Shown here in pieces: positions 47,388 through 59,745 of a stretch of DNA of 64,000 nt. A program made the position numbers and the translations under genes. Source of the DNA: Takakia lepidozioides (Eukaryota > Streptophyta > Takakiopsida > Takakiales > Takakiaceae); the NCBI GenBank assembly GCA_030704615.1, contig CM060731.1, forward strand, positions 69,732,756 to 69,796,755. The letters run 5' to 3'. Under the pieces are notes generated by a model. The model saw only the letters and a list, made by a program, of their open reading frames with translations. It ran no database searches and was not told the DNA's origin. Each line of letters starts with the position of its first letter. The first letter of the stretch is position 1.

Positions 47388-47930
47388 TGTGGGGGTGGTT
47401 CTACGAGGGGTGGTGGTAGCTTAGTGGGTCTTAGTGGGGGTGACATAGGACTCACCATGGGGCGGAGAACTTGTGGTAGGAGTCGTGGGGAGTCTGGGAC
47501 TCATCACGGTCCATTGGGGCCGTGGTGGGTGGGCCAAGACTCACCGCGACTCATTACCGGGAGTCAAGGGTCTTCATGGTGGTTCGCTATAAAATGACTG
47601 GGTTGTTTGTGAAACCCTCGCGGGCAGTTACAGAAGTATATATAGGGAGTAGTAACCCTGAGAATGGTGCCCAAAAACTAGTAAATAAGCATGCGAGCCG
47701 GAAAGCGACCAAGGTGTGGGGAGCTGTTCCGAACTGCCAACAACCAAAGGGAATTTCCACTAGGCCCAAATTGAGCGAAGGTATTGTGGAGGAGTAAAGG
47801 GGGACCGTTATGTCCCGGTGAGTAGCCGAAGCTCCGAGTTGGCCCGGCGGCCAGTTTGAGAGTTAAGGGCGCGCATCAAAGCGAGTAATTATGACGTGAA
47901 GGGGAGCTTACCGAAGTGAGGTGTGTGACA
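47388..47930 (+). repeat. Probable LTR of a Gypsy element
   Basis: Ends GTGTGTGACA at 47930, two bases before a primer-binding site. The start is uncertain; TGTGGGGGTGG at 47388 is the most likely TG end. It contains GACTCACC/GACTCATC phrases and an ATATATAGGGAG-like stretch at 47639. A second copy of this LTR was not found in the window. Confidence 0.55.
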
Positions 47931-47932
47931 CT

Positions 47933-47944
47933 TGGTATCAGAGC
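47933..47944 (+). other. Retrotransposon primer-binding site
   Basis: TGGTATCAGAGC is complementary to the 3' end of plant initiator methionine tRNA, the usual primer for plant LTR retrotransposons. It starts two bases after the CA end of the LTR and precedes the gag frame. Confidence 0.9.
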
Positions 47945-47985
47945 TTAGAGTTCAGTACGCGATCGTCCTTGAGATCGGCCTCATC

Positions 47986-48928
47986 ATGGGGTCGGGCAAG
48001 ACAAAGCGAAAGTGGAACGGCCCGAAAGATGATGATCCTGGTGAGCCCGATGGGGGCGATGTGTCACCGAAGCGACAATTGGAAGAGACGATTCATGCTT
48101 CTGAAAGCGAGGCCGCTCAAGAACGGGAAGAATTTTGGGAGTCGGAGCCCGAGGACTTCCCAGAGGCTCCAACAAATGCCTCCCATGCTAGCAGCCTTTT
48201 GGGTTGTTGGCGCAATTTGGCGGGACGTTGAAAAACGTGTTGAAGGCGGCGAATGCCACTTCCACTAAGACAAAGTTTAAGGTGAAGCCTAAGGAACCCG
48301 ACACCTTTGAGGGCGTCCGAAATCGGAAGGCAGTCAACACCTGGCTCTTGGAGCTGGAGCAGTACTTCCGGGCGGCCAAGTTGAGTGACGAGGATCGGGT
48401 GGAAGTTATTTGAGGGGCTATGCTCAACAATGGTGGCAGAAATGCCTTCATGACCAAGGTCTAAACCCAGAAACCTTGAGCTGGAGTGGGTTCAAGGAAC
48501 TTATGAAAAGACAGTTTGTGCCCTTCAACGCGTCCTGGCTCGCCTGGGACAAGATGAGGAATTTGAAGCAAACGGATGACATTCGGGGATATGTTCAGGC
48601 TTTCAATGTGCTGTTGCTCGAAGTCGCGGATATGGCGGAACCAGAAATGGTCTTCAACTTTGTGGCGGGATTGGCCCCATGGGCCCGGCGGAAGTTGGAG
48701 GAGAAGCCACCTAAGACTTTAAATGAGGCAATTGAAAGAGCTGAATGTTTCTCGGATGTCCCTAGGGGCGAAAGACAAGGCCTTACGGAGCTGAACCACA
48801 AGAAGGCCCGACGGGAAGATGACTCCTTCCGACCGGAAAAGAAGTGGGATAGGCCACGCGACGACAATGGCACATGGAAATCAAAGGGAGGGCCTTCACA
48901 CGTCAAGGATTACACAAGATGGGATTAA
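47986..48928 (+). mobile_element. Ty3/Gypsy gag polyprotein (frameshifted)
   Basis: Starts MGSGKTKRKWNGPKDDDPGE (47986). A second frame, 48204-48413, has KVKPKEPDTFEGVRNRKAVN and WLLELEQYFRAAKLSDEDRV; a third, 48410-48928, has GYAQQWWQKCLHDQG, LKQTDDIRGYVQAFNVLLLE, MVFNFVAGLAPWARRKL and KTLNEAIERAECF, the retrotransposon gag domain that packages the element RNA. At least two frameshifts. It breaks off before the zinc knuckle, at WKSKGGPSHVKD. Confidence 0.9.
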
Positions 48929-49285
48929 AATGGATAACAGAAATGTGAGGGCGATCTTGGACTGGGAGCCTCCGACTTCGGTCTCGGGAGTGCGATCCTT
49001 CCTAGGACTCGTCTCCTATTACCGAAAGTATGTGAGAAATTTCGCCAAGATCGTGGGGCCGCTGTCGGACCTTCTGTGTAAGTCCAAGGTATGGGTATGG
49101 AACACCTTTTGTGGCCAAGCTTTTGCCGAGTTGAAGCAGCGGATAACGGAAGCTCCAGTCCTGAAAATCCCAGAGTTCGCCTGTCCATTTGAGATTCATA
49201 CAGATGCGTCGGACTTCGCAATTGGGGGTGTACTCATGCAGGACGGACGTCCAATCAGTTGTATGCTAAGTAGTTTCAATGACTC
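48929..49285 (+). mobile_element. Ty3/Gypsy RT thumb and RNase H fragment
   Basis: Follows the gag frame directly: VRAILDWEPPTSVSGVRSFL, GLVSYYRKYVRNFAKIVGPL, then the RNase H start FEIHTDASDFAIGGVLMQDG with the catalytic D of HTDAS. Zinc knuckle, protease and most of RT are missing between this and gag, a deletion of about 1.5 kb against a complete element. It ends at about 49262-49285. Confidence 0.9.
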
Positions 49286-49381
49286 AATATTACACGTCAT
49301 AATATAATATAATTGTGCCTTATTAAACAACATTTATGGTAAAGTGATGACTATGACTGTAATTTCTACATAATTGTGTAA

Positions 49382-49415
<34 letters not shown>

Positions 49416-49847
49416 TATAATTCAAATAACACGTCAAATTGTAGTCGTAAGTACAATAATTCAAATGACTTGATGTGCCATGTCATTATATCTATATACT
49501 CTATTTTAAATAAATAATTGATATATAATCATGAGTCGTTTATGGAGTCATAGATACAACGGGTTTTGCCACTCCAATGACACCTGTTGTCGGTTCCTAC
49601 TGAAATAACGACTACAGTCGTAGGGTAGTGATTTATAAAGTCATACCAGACATGAGTTGTAACATAGTGCAGTTGGAAAATGTAGGACTTCTTCTTGTGA
49701 ATCTCACTGTTTAAAGCAATGTTAATGCAGGTAATAAGGTTATTGCCTACGAATGTAGGAAACTCAGTCCAGCTGAATAGAATTATTTTTTTCATGAAAA
49801 AAGAACTTCTGACTATAATTCATACGTTGAAGATATGAAGACATTAT
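49286..49847. other. AT-rich insert with (TA)n microsatellite
   Basis: Separates two Gypsy RNase H pieces. It contains (TA)12-13 at 49387-49413. I see no coding signal and could not find inverted ends. It may be a small non-autonomous element or filler DNA. Confidence 0.4.
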
Positions 49848-51745
49848 TTGCTTCATATGGACTTTACGATAAAGACTGATCATGAGAGTTTGAAATATCT
49901 CAGCACACAACTCAGTTTGAGTCGACGACAAATCCGATGGGTTGAATTCCTTCAGCAATTACATTATGATCTGCGGTATGTGAATGGAAAGGAGAATGTG
50001 CTGGCAGATGCACTCTCTAGAATGCCAATGGTCTTGATGCAGTGTCTTTAATGAGAAGCTCAATGATTGATGCAATTTGCGTGGAATGGCTTGAAGGCCC
50101 ACCTGGAGCTGCTGTAGGCTAAGCCCGAGTTGGGGGGATACTCTTGAAAAAAGTTTTTGAAGTGAGGGAAGGCCGTGCCACACATTTCCCTGGGCGAGGA
50201 TGTGGCACCATCAGCATTCACTACTAGCTCTGAAATGTGCTGCAGAGCCCTTCTTTGCTTCATCTTCTGAAAGAAAAATATTCGCCCTTACAAGCCCAAT
50301 TAATTCCCGCCCTGCATCTGCATCTTCTCCTGGAGTAGCTGGAAGTTACCCAGATTGAGACGAGCCTCTAAGTAGGTTTCAAAGGTGTGACTATCACAGT
50401 CACCCAATTCTATCATCTTCTGACAAATCCCTAGGCAGTTTTTAAGAGCCAGGACTATTATATTGCTAATGATGTGTTTTTCAAAACACCTTATGAAAGT
50501 CTTTTTCATGACCGTCGGACCTCTGAGGGGATTGACAAGTATCGTTTAGACTTGTTGAGCGATGGGATATTGTATTATCACATGCGTATGTGCATTGCTT
50601 GCTTACAGGATTTGCGACTACATATTATTTATTACTGTCATAATATTTCCATTGTTGGACACGAGCTGCAGGGCTTTCAAAAGACCTATATGGCTGTTTG
50701 AAAACAATATGTTTGGCAAAGAATGAAGAAATAGATTAAGGATTACGTGGATAGATGCTTTCCATGTCAAGTCGCAAAATAAAAAAGATACGTCCTCCCG
50801 GACTATTGCAGCCACTAGACGTTCCTGGAAACTGGGAATCGATAAGTATGGATTTTATAGTGGTATTGCCACGTACCCAAAATGGACATGATAGTATCAT
50901 GGTAGTTGTTGATAGACTTTCTAAGACAACACACTTGATTCCACTAAAATGACGGCCACTGCCTCTGATGTGACATCGTTATTTATGAAAGAGAATATAT
51001 TTCGGATCCACTGGGTTACCTCGTGAGATTGTTTGTGATAGAGATCCGAAGTTTACAAGTCATTTTTGCACTTCTTTGTTCAAACTTTTGGGAGCCAAAA
51101 TGAGACTTAGTACTTCCTACCATCCTGCCCAAATAGAACGGACCAACCGAACCATTGAAGATATTATGCTACCAATGTATGTTGGTCAGAAAGAAGCTTC
51201 TTGGGAGCAGTACCTATATTTGATAGAATCCGCCCCATATAAACACGAATTTCCATAGTGCTATTGGAATGACTCCTTTTCATGCACTTTATGGACGTGA
51301 GGTGGGCGACAAGGTATTTTTGAAAGTCGCTCCCAAAAGAAGCCAATTGAAATTGGGCAAGTATTATAAGTTGTCCCCAAAATTCTGTGGACATTTTAGA
51401 ATTTTGAAATGTTATGGGTCGGTAGCATATAAGCTAGATCTGCCAGCTACTTGGAAAATCCATGACGTCTTTCATGTCAGCCTCCTTAGGAAATGGTAGA
51501 CCCCAATCACATTCTACCTGAGTTACCCAACTTGGTTGTAGTTAGCAGAAGGTCAGTTGAATATATTTTGGGACAAGAACGAAGCACCTTTGAACTCGTT
51601 CATGTCATGAACATCTTGTCAAATGGTAGCACTATCTTATAGAGTCTGAAGCTATTTGGGAAAATGAGAGTGACCTGCAGTTGGATTTTTCCCATTTCTC
51701 TACAATCATTGCGGATAAAGATCAATTTTCTTAGTGGGGGGAGTT
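49848..51745 (+). mobile_element. Second Ty3/Gypsy pol remnant: RNase H, integrase, polypurine tract
   Basis: DFTIKTDHESLKYLSTQLSL to YVNGKENVLADALSRMPM (49855-50035) is the RNase H end. Integrase pieces: IVGHELQGFQKT (50655 on, remnant of the HHCC zinc domain), [20 protein letters not shown] and [16 protein letters not shown] (50845-50950), LSTSYHPAQIERTNRTIEDI (51103-51160), and the C-terminal VGDKVFLKVAPKRSQLKLGK to WKIHDVFHVSLLRKW. Several stops. A stretch at 50050-50460 does not fit pol and may be foreign. The polypurine tract AGTGGGGGGAG lies at 51733-51743. Confidence 0.85.
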
Positions 51746-51790
51746 TGTTATGGCACTCTTGCTAATTTGAACAGGACTAGGTGAAAGGCC
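51746..51790 (+). repeat. Truncated 3' LTR start
   Basis: TGTTATGGCACTC follows the polypurine tract at once, the expected start of a 3' LTR. Within a few dozen to about 150 bases the sequence passes into the GMI1-family 3' flank (clear by 51900), so most of the LTR is lost. Confidence 0.6.
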
Positions 51791-52920
51791 ATGGGACTGC
51801 GGTTGAGTGACAGGTGGGGATACCTGCTACAGTGTCTGCATGTGAGGACCATGGAGGGCAAGTACTGCCAGGTTCAGGTGGCTGGTAAGACTAGTCAAGC
51901 TATCATCTATGAGAGTCAAAAGTTGTCATGTAGGAAATTCCTGAGGACATTCCTGAGGACATTCCTGAGGACATTCCACAGGACTTTCCATGAAATAAAA
52001 GACCTATAACATAGGAAGGAGCATTAGCCCTTTACGCCCTAAATGTGTACAAACTGTTACTACCAGTTTTGATCAGGAAACACACTGATGCATGCAGTTT
52101 GTCAGATAAGGTCGGGTCACCGCGGTGATAGGAAGCATTCGCTATGCCCTGCCAATGAGCAAGGAGATAAGATGGAGACCCCTCAAGACATTTTTAGCGA
52201 TCTAGATCATACTATGGAAATGCAGAGCACAAGCAAATTTCAAAAATTTCGATTGAAAATCAAGAGAAAATTGGACAAGTAGAAGAAGAGGAAACAATAA
52301 TATTATGGTACTCAACTCTCACAGACAACAAGAATTAATTAGAAACCAGTCCTACATGACCCCACAAACCCACCTCAGTGCCTCTTTCATAGGAGATCGA
52401 GCATTCAGTACCATAATGTCTGAGATGCTAATGGTAATAATTACAATCAATGGAAGAGTAGCAACAAGTCACGATGAACTGTAGTTGCAGCAGTGTGAGG
52501 AAGTCTTGGATAAGGAAGTCTTGGGGGGCCGGTCACTTGTTACACACCAAAACCTGAGGAACAATCAGTATAAGATACAATCCTAACTGCTGAATTATTA
52601 AGACCTACTTTAAATGAACATGCCTAACACCCTAGTGGATGCTTTAGTACAGTTGCAACAATATTAGTTGGGAGCAATATTCTTTGGTTTGGGCCGATTG
52701 AGTCCACCATACATGATTCATGGAAATAGGGACATAATCTTCACTTGAGTAGACACAAAATGCACATCTCTGAAGCACCCATGAGTCAATATAAAACAAC
52801 CGCAAATCTTAGACTAGATGAACAACATTTTTACTACTTCAAAAGAAGGTTTGATGCCACGATGAAATCATGGATCTCATGGATCAGTTATTATTGGAAT
52901 TCAACCTCTAGAATTTCAAG
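51791..52920. repeat. 3' flank block of the GMI1-like family, copy D side
   Basis: Same text as 9640-10560 and 63270-64000, with a local triplication of TGAGGACATTCC at 51941-51978 that the other copies lack. No gene. Confidence 0.65.
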
Positions 52921-54384
52921 CTCATAAGTGCAGGGTGTAGCTCTGTGAGTGACTCATATACTTGGAGTTCTTCTTCGAGCTCTACAACTATCAATTCATC
53001 AGGCTGCATCGCCCTGATCTTCTTCTCTCCGACCATATGGATGAGTTTCAAACAAGGCTACACCGTTCTGGACGACTGCAAAAACTAGTTCATCACTGGA
53101 TGTCGGAGATTGGATACCCACTGTCCTACCCCTCGTTCCTTGTCTGTAACAGACCCATTTCTCTGCTCCAGCTAGCCGGAGCGCAAGGTACGGACCAGAA
53201 ACTCCGCTACATGTGTTTCCATGTGCATCTATAACTTGGGCTTCAAAATTAGGACTATCAAGGGCCGACCTTTGGACATTGAGACAATCTGCGTAGGAGG
53301 GCCGTGTGTGGGTATTGGCCGTACCTCTAGGTAAAACAACATTGCAGCTTCACCATTCTCATGATCTCTAAGCATGGCATGGTATCTTGCAACGTCTCCT
53401 TCCATTTGAAGGCTTCGAATGATGCCTTGCCCCCTTCAACCTTACAACTAAGCGTAGCTGCATCTTGTACCCCATTGCAATTGCTATCCTGCTTTACAAA
53501 GATTAACTCAATTACCTTCCTATCATCATAGTCTTGGTAATATATCTTACCAAAAGCATCCAGCAAGGAGACACTCATGCACTCCGACTGATAAATTTGA
53601 ATCAATTTGGAGGAGCGGTTATGTGCAAAATCCCATGGCCTTTGTGAAATAGAAGATAACGGATGTCCAGTGAATGAGGCTAGGGCCATGAGCCTAGCCA
53701 ACTTCCCAGGATACAACCTCACAATCCTACTAAGAACTATGGATGAGCCGGCAACCTATGGTTGTAAAATCAATGAGGGATCGAGAAAACGTAGTCTATA
53801 CATCCCAGGCGTAGGACCTGAGACGATTAGGTGTGCGGCATAGTTGGGCTGAGATGTTTTGTCGTTGGTGTAGTTCTTCTCAAATTTGACGATGTCCTTG
53901 TGGGGTTCTCGACCTCCATTCACCCAGCTCATCGTCATTGTCAATCGACTCCAGATTGAGTTGCAACTGATCCACCGCAAGATATAACGCGTCAATCTTT
54001 ATGTTGGGCCAAAATATATATCTACCTAGAGCTTAATATGTAGATCTAGAGCTTGTGGCATATGATCATGAACACTGAAAGGGATGCATGTTAGCAAGGA
54101 AAGAGGATTAGGGCTGCATGTACGACATGTATAGCAATGTAAGAATAGAGAATTGTAATTAGAAATGTGTAACTAACACTAGATGAGATTTGGATCCGAT
54201 CTGGAGCTTATCATGGGACAAAAACAAACACTCTAGTCCAACCCAAAAGAAAAACAAGAAAAGAACACTCTATGATCAGGCAATTGACAGTCAAGGCAGA
54301 GTTTTTCTCTTTGAAGAGGGAGAACAGTTTAGGAATACATAGCACTTTCCAGCCTGTCAAATCTTCCCCATCCCTTCTCCAGAG

Positions 54385-54780
54385 TGAGGCAGATTGGGGT
54401 GACAAGCATTGGGGTGACATCTGACAACAGACACCAGGACAAGTGTCACTCCAAACTTGACTTATATTTGAAATTTGTTAAGAGGAAGTGTCACCCCATG
54501 TGTGGGGTTACACAAAACAGATCAGCCAGGTGACACAGAACGGCGTGACAGTAACCACACCGGGACCGTCATGGAAGGGAATGTCACGTCTCCAAACTTG
54601 ACTAGGTATTAAAATCGGACCAGGTGACACTAACGACAGGAGCTGGGATGACATGGACCCGGGTGACGGGGGACATCATCCTTAGTGACACCAGACAACA
54701 CCAGGGTGACACCAGAAGGGAGTGTCACTCCAAACATGACTAAGCATTAAAATATACACTACCGCCTCCCCGCTGGAGGA
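54385..54780. repeat. GTGACA-rich minisatellite inside copy D
   Basis: Shorter version of the array at 11735-12330, with the same phrases (GTGTCACTCCAAACTTGACT, GAAGTGTCACCCCATGTGTG). About 200 bases fewer than in copy B, so copy number has changed since the duplication. Confidence 0.75.
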
Positions 54781-56676
54781 GCAGAAGCTGGCTGAATCTG
54801 ACGACAATACTGTAAAGAGAGAGAGAGAAATGTAGGTGTAGCTCAAAGACTTATCCCACATCCCAAATTCCTTACAGACAGGTCCAGCTTGTTAAGTTTC
54901 AAAAGAGAATGTTTTCTAGATAATTTACATTCTCCTCAATCTCATAAGGGAGCTTTGCTCTTACTTACATTCTCCAGAATGTCAGAACTGAGATTTTCTG
55001 GTTTCCTGTTGTACTGGTCCAGAGCAAGGAAGTCCATGATCAAGGTTTCCGCAAGTTGTTTGCAGGGGCCTCGTTGAGCTTGAGCGTTGTAGGCCAAGGC
55101 GGCACGCAATTCCCATTCGCACCTCTACCTGCACTAGACGTGTGACCAGCAGCTAGTTTCATATCCATGAGACAGTCTTTGAATCAAGATTGCAAACCAG
55201 TCCTGATACTGCTAAGCCCGGGTATTGCTGTTCGACAAATGGTGTTAACAAAGAGGAATGTTGGCATCTGGGCTTATTGCTTAGACAACAAGTGCAGATT
55301 GATAACCTGGAGTCATCTTACCTGTTCAGTGGGATCGCTCCCCGCCCGTATCCCCTGCTTCTTTAGCAAATTGATGAAACTAGATAGAGGCCTCTAGGTA
55401 TCTCATACCTTCCACAATCCAACAGTAAGCTGTGGCAGTGTTAACAACTTAGAGAAATCATGATTGCTAGGAATATTTGTGGATTCATGATCTATACTTC
55501 AAAAATTATCGTTGAGAGAACTGCAAACCTGCAGATGGATGGCCTCTATGTTCTCAAAGGTGGAGTGGGAGATGCACCCCTGCCATATGCCTTGTCGATT
55601 CGGCATAGTAATCCGGGGTATCTCACAGCTCCCCCCTCAATAGAGGGCAATTGATGCGTTCCCCAGCACAATCCAAAAGTAAGCTGTGGTGAGGTCCATC
55701 CGCTGTTGTGTCGACTACCCCATCACTGTCTACAACTTCCACCACGATGTTATCAAACCTCCTGCCCACGGCACACTTGCTTGGGATCTGTTTCCAACCA
55801 TCCTGATATATCTCGTTAGGAAGCTGGTTGACCCAGAGGCACCTACTGTTATTCTGAACGCCTAGAGACACCAGAGTAGTCTATATTGACCCTGGCAATG
55901 GTGCATAGCAAAATGCAATACTACTGCCCAAGCTCTGGATATGCATTTGAGACCTGAACGGGACATCACTTGACTGCAGAGAAAATCTATTTGACATAGC
56001 ATCCACTCAAGCGCCATCTGCGCTTAGATTAACCTGGACACTCTCGATCAGTATTTAGGCGTGACTGAAAAACGTTCAGCCTAGACTACAGCCTCGGAAA
56101 TTCTCTATTTGACACAGCATCCATTTCCAGGAACGCCATCTGCGCTTGAATTGACCTAGACACTCTCGATCAGTATTTAAGCATGAAGGAAAACGTTCAG
56201 CGTAGTGGACCTGGCGAAAGATCCTTTGAAAAAGCATGGACATCACCACGCAGAATCTTTTGATCACAAAACAGTCTTGGGTATTACACAGAGTACTTCA
56301 AGGCTGCAAAAACTGAATAGTGGACTGCAAAAGATCCATAGAAATTTCATACACGTATGTACAGCAGACTCTGATCATATAATCAGAGGGCAGTAAGTGG
56401 TCTGACAATATAGACCTAGAAATCGAACCTGTGTCACAAGGCGCAAAGTGCGCATTCCACTCTCTCAATGAATCAAACCAAAGCTGGACCTCTTCATCCA
56501 TCAAGGTGGCACCGCTCACGAGCCTCACGAGCTGAATCACGCGTGGATCCAGGGAAGAAGGAATTGTTACCACAGAATAGGCTTCACGTGGTAACATCGC
56601 TAAGTCCTTCCCAAACCGCTTCATCCTCCTGCAGATTTCCAGCTATTTATCAAGATCTCGTGGAAGGGGGATCCAA

Positions 56677-56680
<4 letters not shown>

Positions 56681-56749
<69 letters not shown>
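56681..56749. repeat. (GA)n microsatellite
   Basis: An uninterrupted run of about 34 GA dinucleotides in copy D, absent from the matching place in copy B. It likely varies in length between individuals. Confidence 0.98.
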
Positions 56750-56752
<3 letters not shown>

Positions 56753-57300
56753 TGCACAGCTACCAAAATCCGTGCACCACGTTAGCACGATTTGTGTACC
56801 AATGTGCTTCAGATACAATAGCTCAGAGTACAAATATGCACAAAAGCAGGGGAGAATGCGTGTAGTGGAAGCCCACTTCTGTGGTGTGGTAGCGGTGAGC
56901 TGGTGCAGAGAGGGACCTTGTGAAAGGTGACAGCCTCAAGCAGCTCCCTACGGCCGACCGTAGGTGTTAACTAGACAGGCAACAATCAATTGCAATTGTG
57001 CTCTAATCTCCTCCTCCTCCTCCTCCTCCACTGCATAGCGATCATAAACCCAAGAACCCCTTCTGAAGTTCTGACCAATGTTTCAAACACTGTCCCTTGA
57101 CTTAATCGATTCTCTCATGGATCCATGGAGGTCCTTCTGATTATACAATGTGAGCTGCAACGGGAGTCCAAGTCACTGGATATGAATTGCTCCAACTGGG
57201 TCCCATTGCCTGCAATATTTATATAATCATGATTCACTGTAGTTACTGTAGCTGATAGACTGCTTCAGGGTTTTTTTTCTGTGCATATGTAAAATGCCGA

Positions 57301-59420
57301 GATCTTAAGAGGTACATACCAGCGAAGACAAAATAACTCACACGCCATGTCGGGTATGGCGCTTTTATGTGTGGCCACGCTTGTCTGAAAGGGACCCAAA
57401 GTTTTCTTCAGAGATGTGTACATAAATATCAGCAACGTCGATGGCTTGTGGACAGATTGTGCAAAATGATTGAGATCGGTTTCCGGTAGATTGGTTTTGC
57501 TGGTTTTGCTGACAGATCCAGAAGTACTTACATTAACAACAACAAGTTGGTGACAGTTCAATTTTCTACTTCAGCCTGCTGTGCCTAAAATTTGAAGCTT
57601 TGATAGCCATTTTGAAGGGCATATGGTGGGCTGCCACATACCATATGCATCATTGGCAAGAGATATTGTAAGCAAATATTTTAGATATGTAAGGTTCTTA
57701 TACACTCTTGGGGCTAAATTGCTAATGTAATTCATGACTCATGGGTTGTTTATCCCTTAAGTGAGTATGGCCCGGAACTGGGTGTCACATAAGAAGGTAA
57801 CCTTGTCTGATGTTGAGAAATTTAACTTTGTTCCTTAGCAAAACAAAAACGAAATCACTTCCCACTGCATAGCCCATAAATGAAACATGGTGGGGACCTG
57901 TAATTTGGTTATGTTCTCCTAGAAGAAGGTCAAATTCCAGTAACCACAAGATTCCCATCCAAGTGTTTTGTTATCTCTTTGAGTGTTGTGTGGTAGCAAT
58001 CCAAATTGGGAATGAGGTAACTACCTTAAACTGCAAGGATGGAAGATACAATGCAGTGCTACGCCCCCACTGCCCATTCTACCACTTTGGTCAGGAAGGG
58101 CGGCTCGGCCCAGTGATGACTGAATTGATTTTGCTTGGTTCATGAATGACATATGGCGGACTTGCTCCAATTGAAACCATGCCAGTTGGATCGTTCCTGC
58201 CACATGTACAATTTTCTAGAAAGACCAGGTTAAGGGATCAGTGTGGGCACACAAACTGTCTATTTGGTTGGCCACGTACAGGCCGTAAACTCATGAGTGA
58301 GGAACCTGTGAGGGGGGCAATTTTGGCAATTATGCCTCTGGAGATGGGAAAATTTTCACGGGTCCGCTAAAGGTGTAATGCCACAGGGATTGGGAATTCT
58401 TTTTTGTTTGTTTCCTAAGGAAACACCAGCCCTGCAGCGATGAGGCCTTCAGGGAAATTTCAGGGCCATGTGAAAGCCAGCCCTAAGGCAGACAGATAAC
58501 CAACAGGGATTTGAATCCAGACCCACAAGCCACAGGATGTCTTATCACTGGTCCACATGCAAAAAAATTCAGTTTTTGGATGGCCTCATTTGGATGCACA
58601 ATCTACTATGATCCATGTGCAAGCTACATAGCTAGTGTCAATGAGCAACCCTAAGTTCGGCTAAGCATAGATGATTTCTGTCATTTTCGGTGGAAACTTG
58701 GAGTTCCTACCACATTGAGATTAGGAATATGTGGGAGAACCATCCAGCAAATCCTCACAATGGGTTGGTCAAAGCAAAAATTCAAATCTTTAAAAAACCT
58801 GAAACAAAAAACAATCCCTAAAATAGTATATAATACCAAATATCTTGGTGAATGGGCTTAATTCTGAGGATGCACATACTGCAACATGTATGGGTCATTT
58901 TTGTGTAAGAATATTGGTAGATGGATATCCCCAGTTTATTGGAGAGGGGTAATAAATTTTAGGTGTCAAAAATTGAACAATGTAGGCAATTAGGTTTATA
59001 CATGGTCCCAACCTAATTTATGACACATAGGTCGCTTATACCTTACACATTCTCCTAGTGTAATTCATGACAAATTGGCTGAAAAGGATCGCCATTGCCC
59101 AAGGGAAACACCGTCACGTGATTGATGTATAGAATACCCTATTAAAAAAAAAAGTAAAAATATGACACCTCCCCAAACCCTATATAATATGCAACTAGAC
59201 TCAGTGTGCCGTTGCAGCGCATGCCATAAGTAATGGATAAAACATAGAAAAAAGAACAGAAAAGTAATGGGTTGGTGATGGGCTATAGTGACCCTCATTT
59301 TTTACCACTCACATTTACATAATATTTTAGTTGGTGAAATTCCCCCAATTGTATGGCACATTGTCTTCATAGCACCTTCACAAATTCCTCATGAAACACA
59401 AACTCGTTGATTCTCCCTTA
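57301..59420. other. Non-coding region
   Basis: Bases 57300-57560 still match 14150-14430 (the upstream flank of copy B). Beyond 57600 I see no coding region, structural RNA or defined repeat up to 59420. Confidence 0.5.
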
Positions 59421-59432
59421 TCAACGTCGGCA

Positions 59433-59745
59433 CCAGTGTTGGGCGGTTATTTTTTTATATACGGCAGTTCCGGTTGCTTCAAAATTTTGGAAACTATTAA
59501 CCTGCGGTTGTGGTTACTAAGAATTTTATGGCTAGATATAACCTGCGGTTACGGATACTTGCAAACACCTCCAATTACCGGCGATTTTCATCAAATTACC
59601 GCGGGTATTGGGCGGTTTTCTAAAAGGTTCTTTGCTCGGTTATTTGAATGTTTGACATCCGCCGGTTCCTAACTGGACTAGTTACATCATTTTTTCACGT
59701 CCGCCGGTCATATATATATACCCGGACAGGTAACCGCTGGGTATT
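59433..59745. mobile_element. Possible hAT-like non-autonomous element
   Basis: Starts CAGTGTTGGGCGGTTATT, like a hAT terminus, and contains repeated GCGGTTA, CCGGCGG and CCGCCGG motifs at 59463-59735. The right side (GGTAACCGCTGGGTATTA, near 59728-59746) is a loose inverted match. I could not confirm an 8-bp target duplication. Confidence 0.35.

Larger units (their letters stand above)
52921..57300 (-). pseudogene. GMI1/SMCHD1-like gene relic, copy D
   Basis: Exons right to left: YIRIAG-type exon region (57250-57120); a long frame 56624-56298 with SLDPRVIQLVRLVSGATLMD and DEEVQLWFDSLREW, not found in copy B; VEVVDSDGVVDTTADGPHHS (55790-55650) preceded by WVNQLPNEIYQDGWKQIPSK; a coiled-coil-like exon near 54900; the long exon 53995-52925 (FEKNYTNDKTSQPNYAAHLI, then SIVLRRIVRLYPGKLARL-like text, then the C-terminal ELH region). 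Frameshifts break the long exon near 53740 and 53330. It is the most complete of the four for upstream exons. Family assignment as for copy A. Confidence 0.5.
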
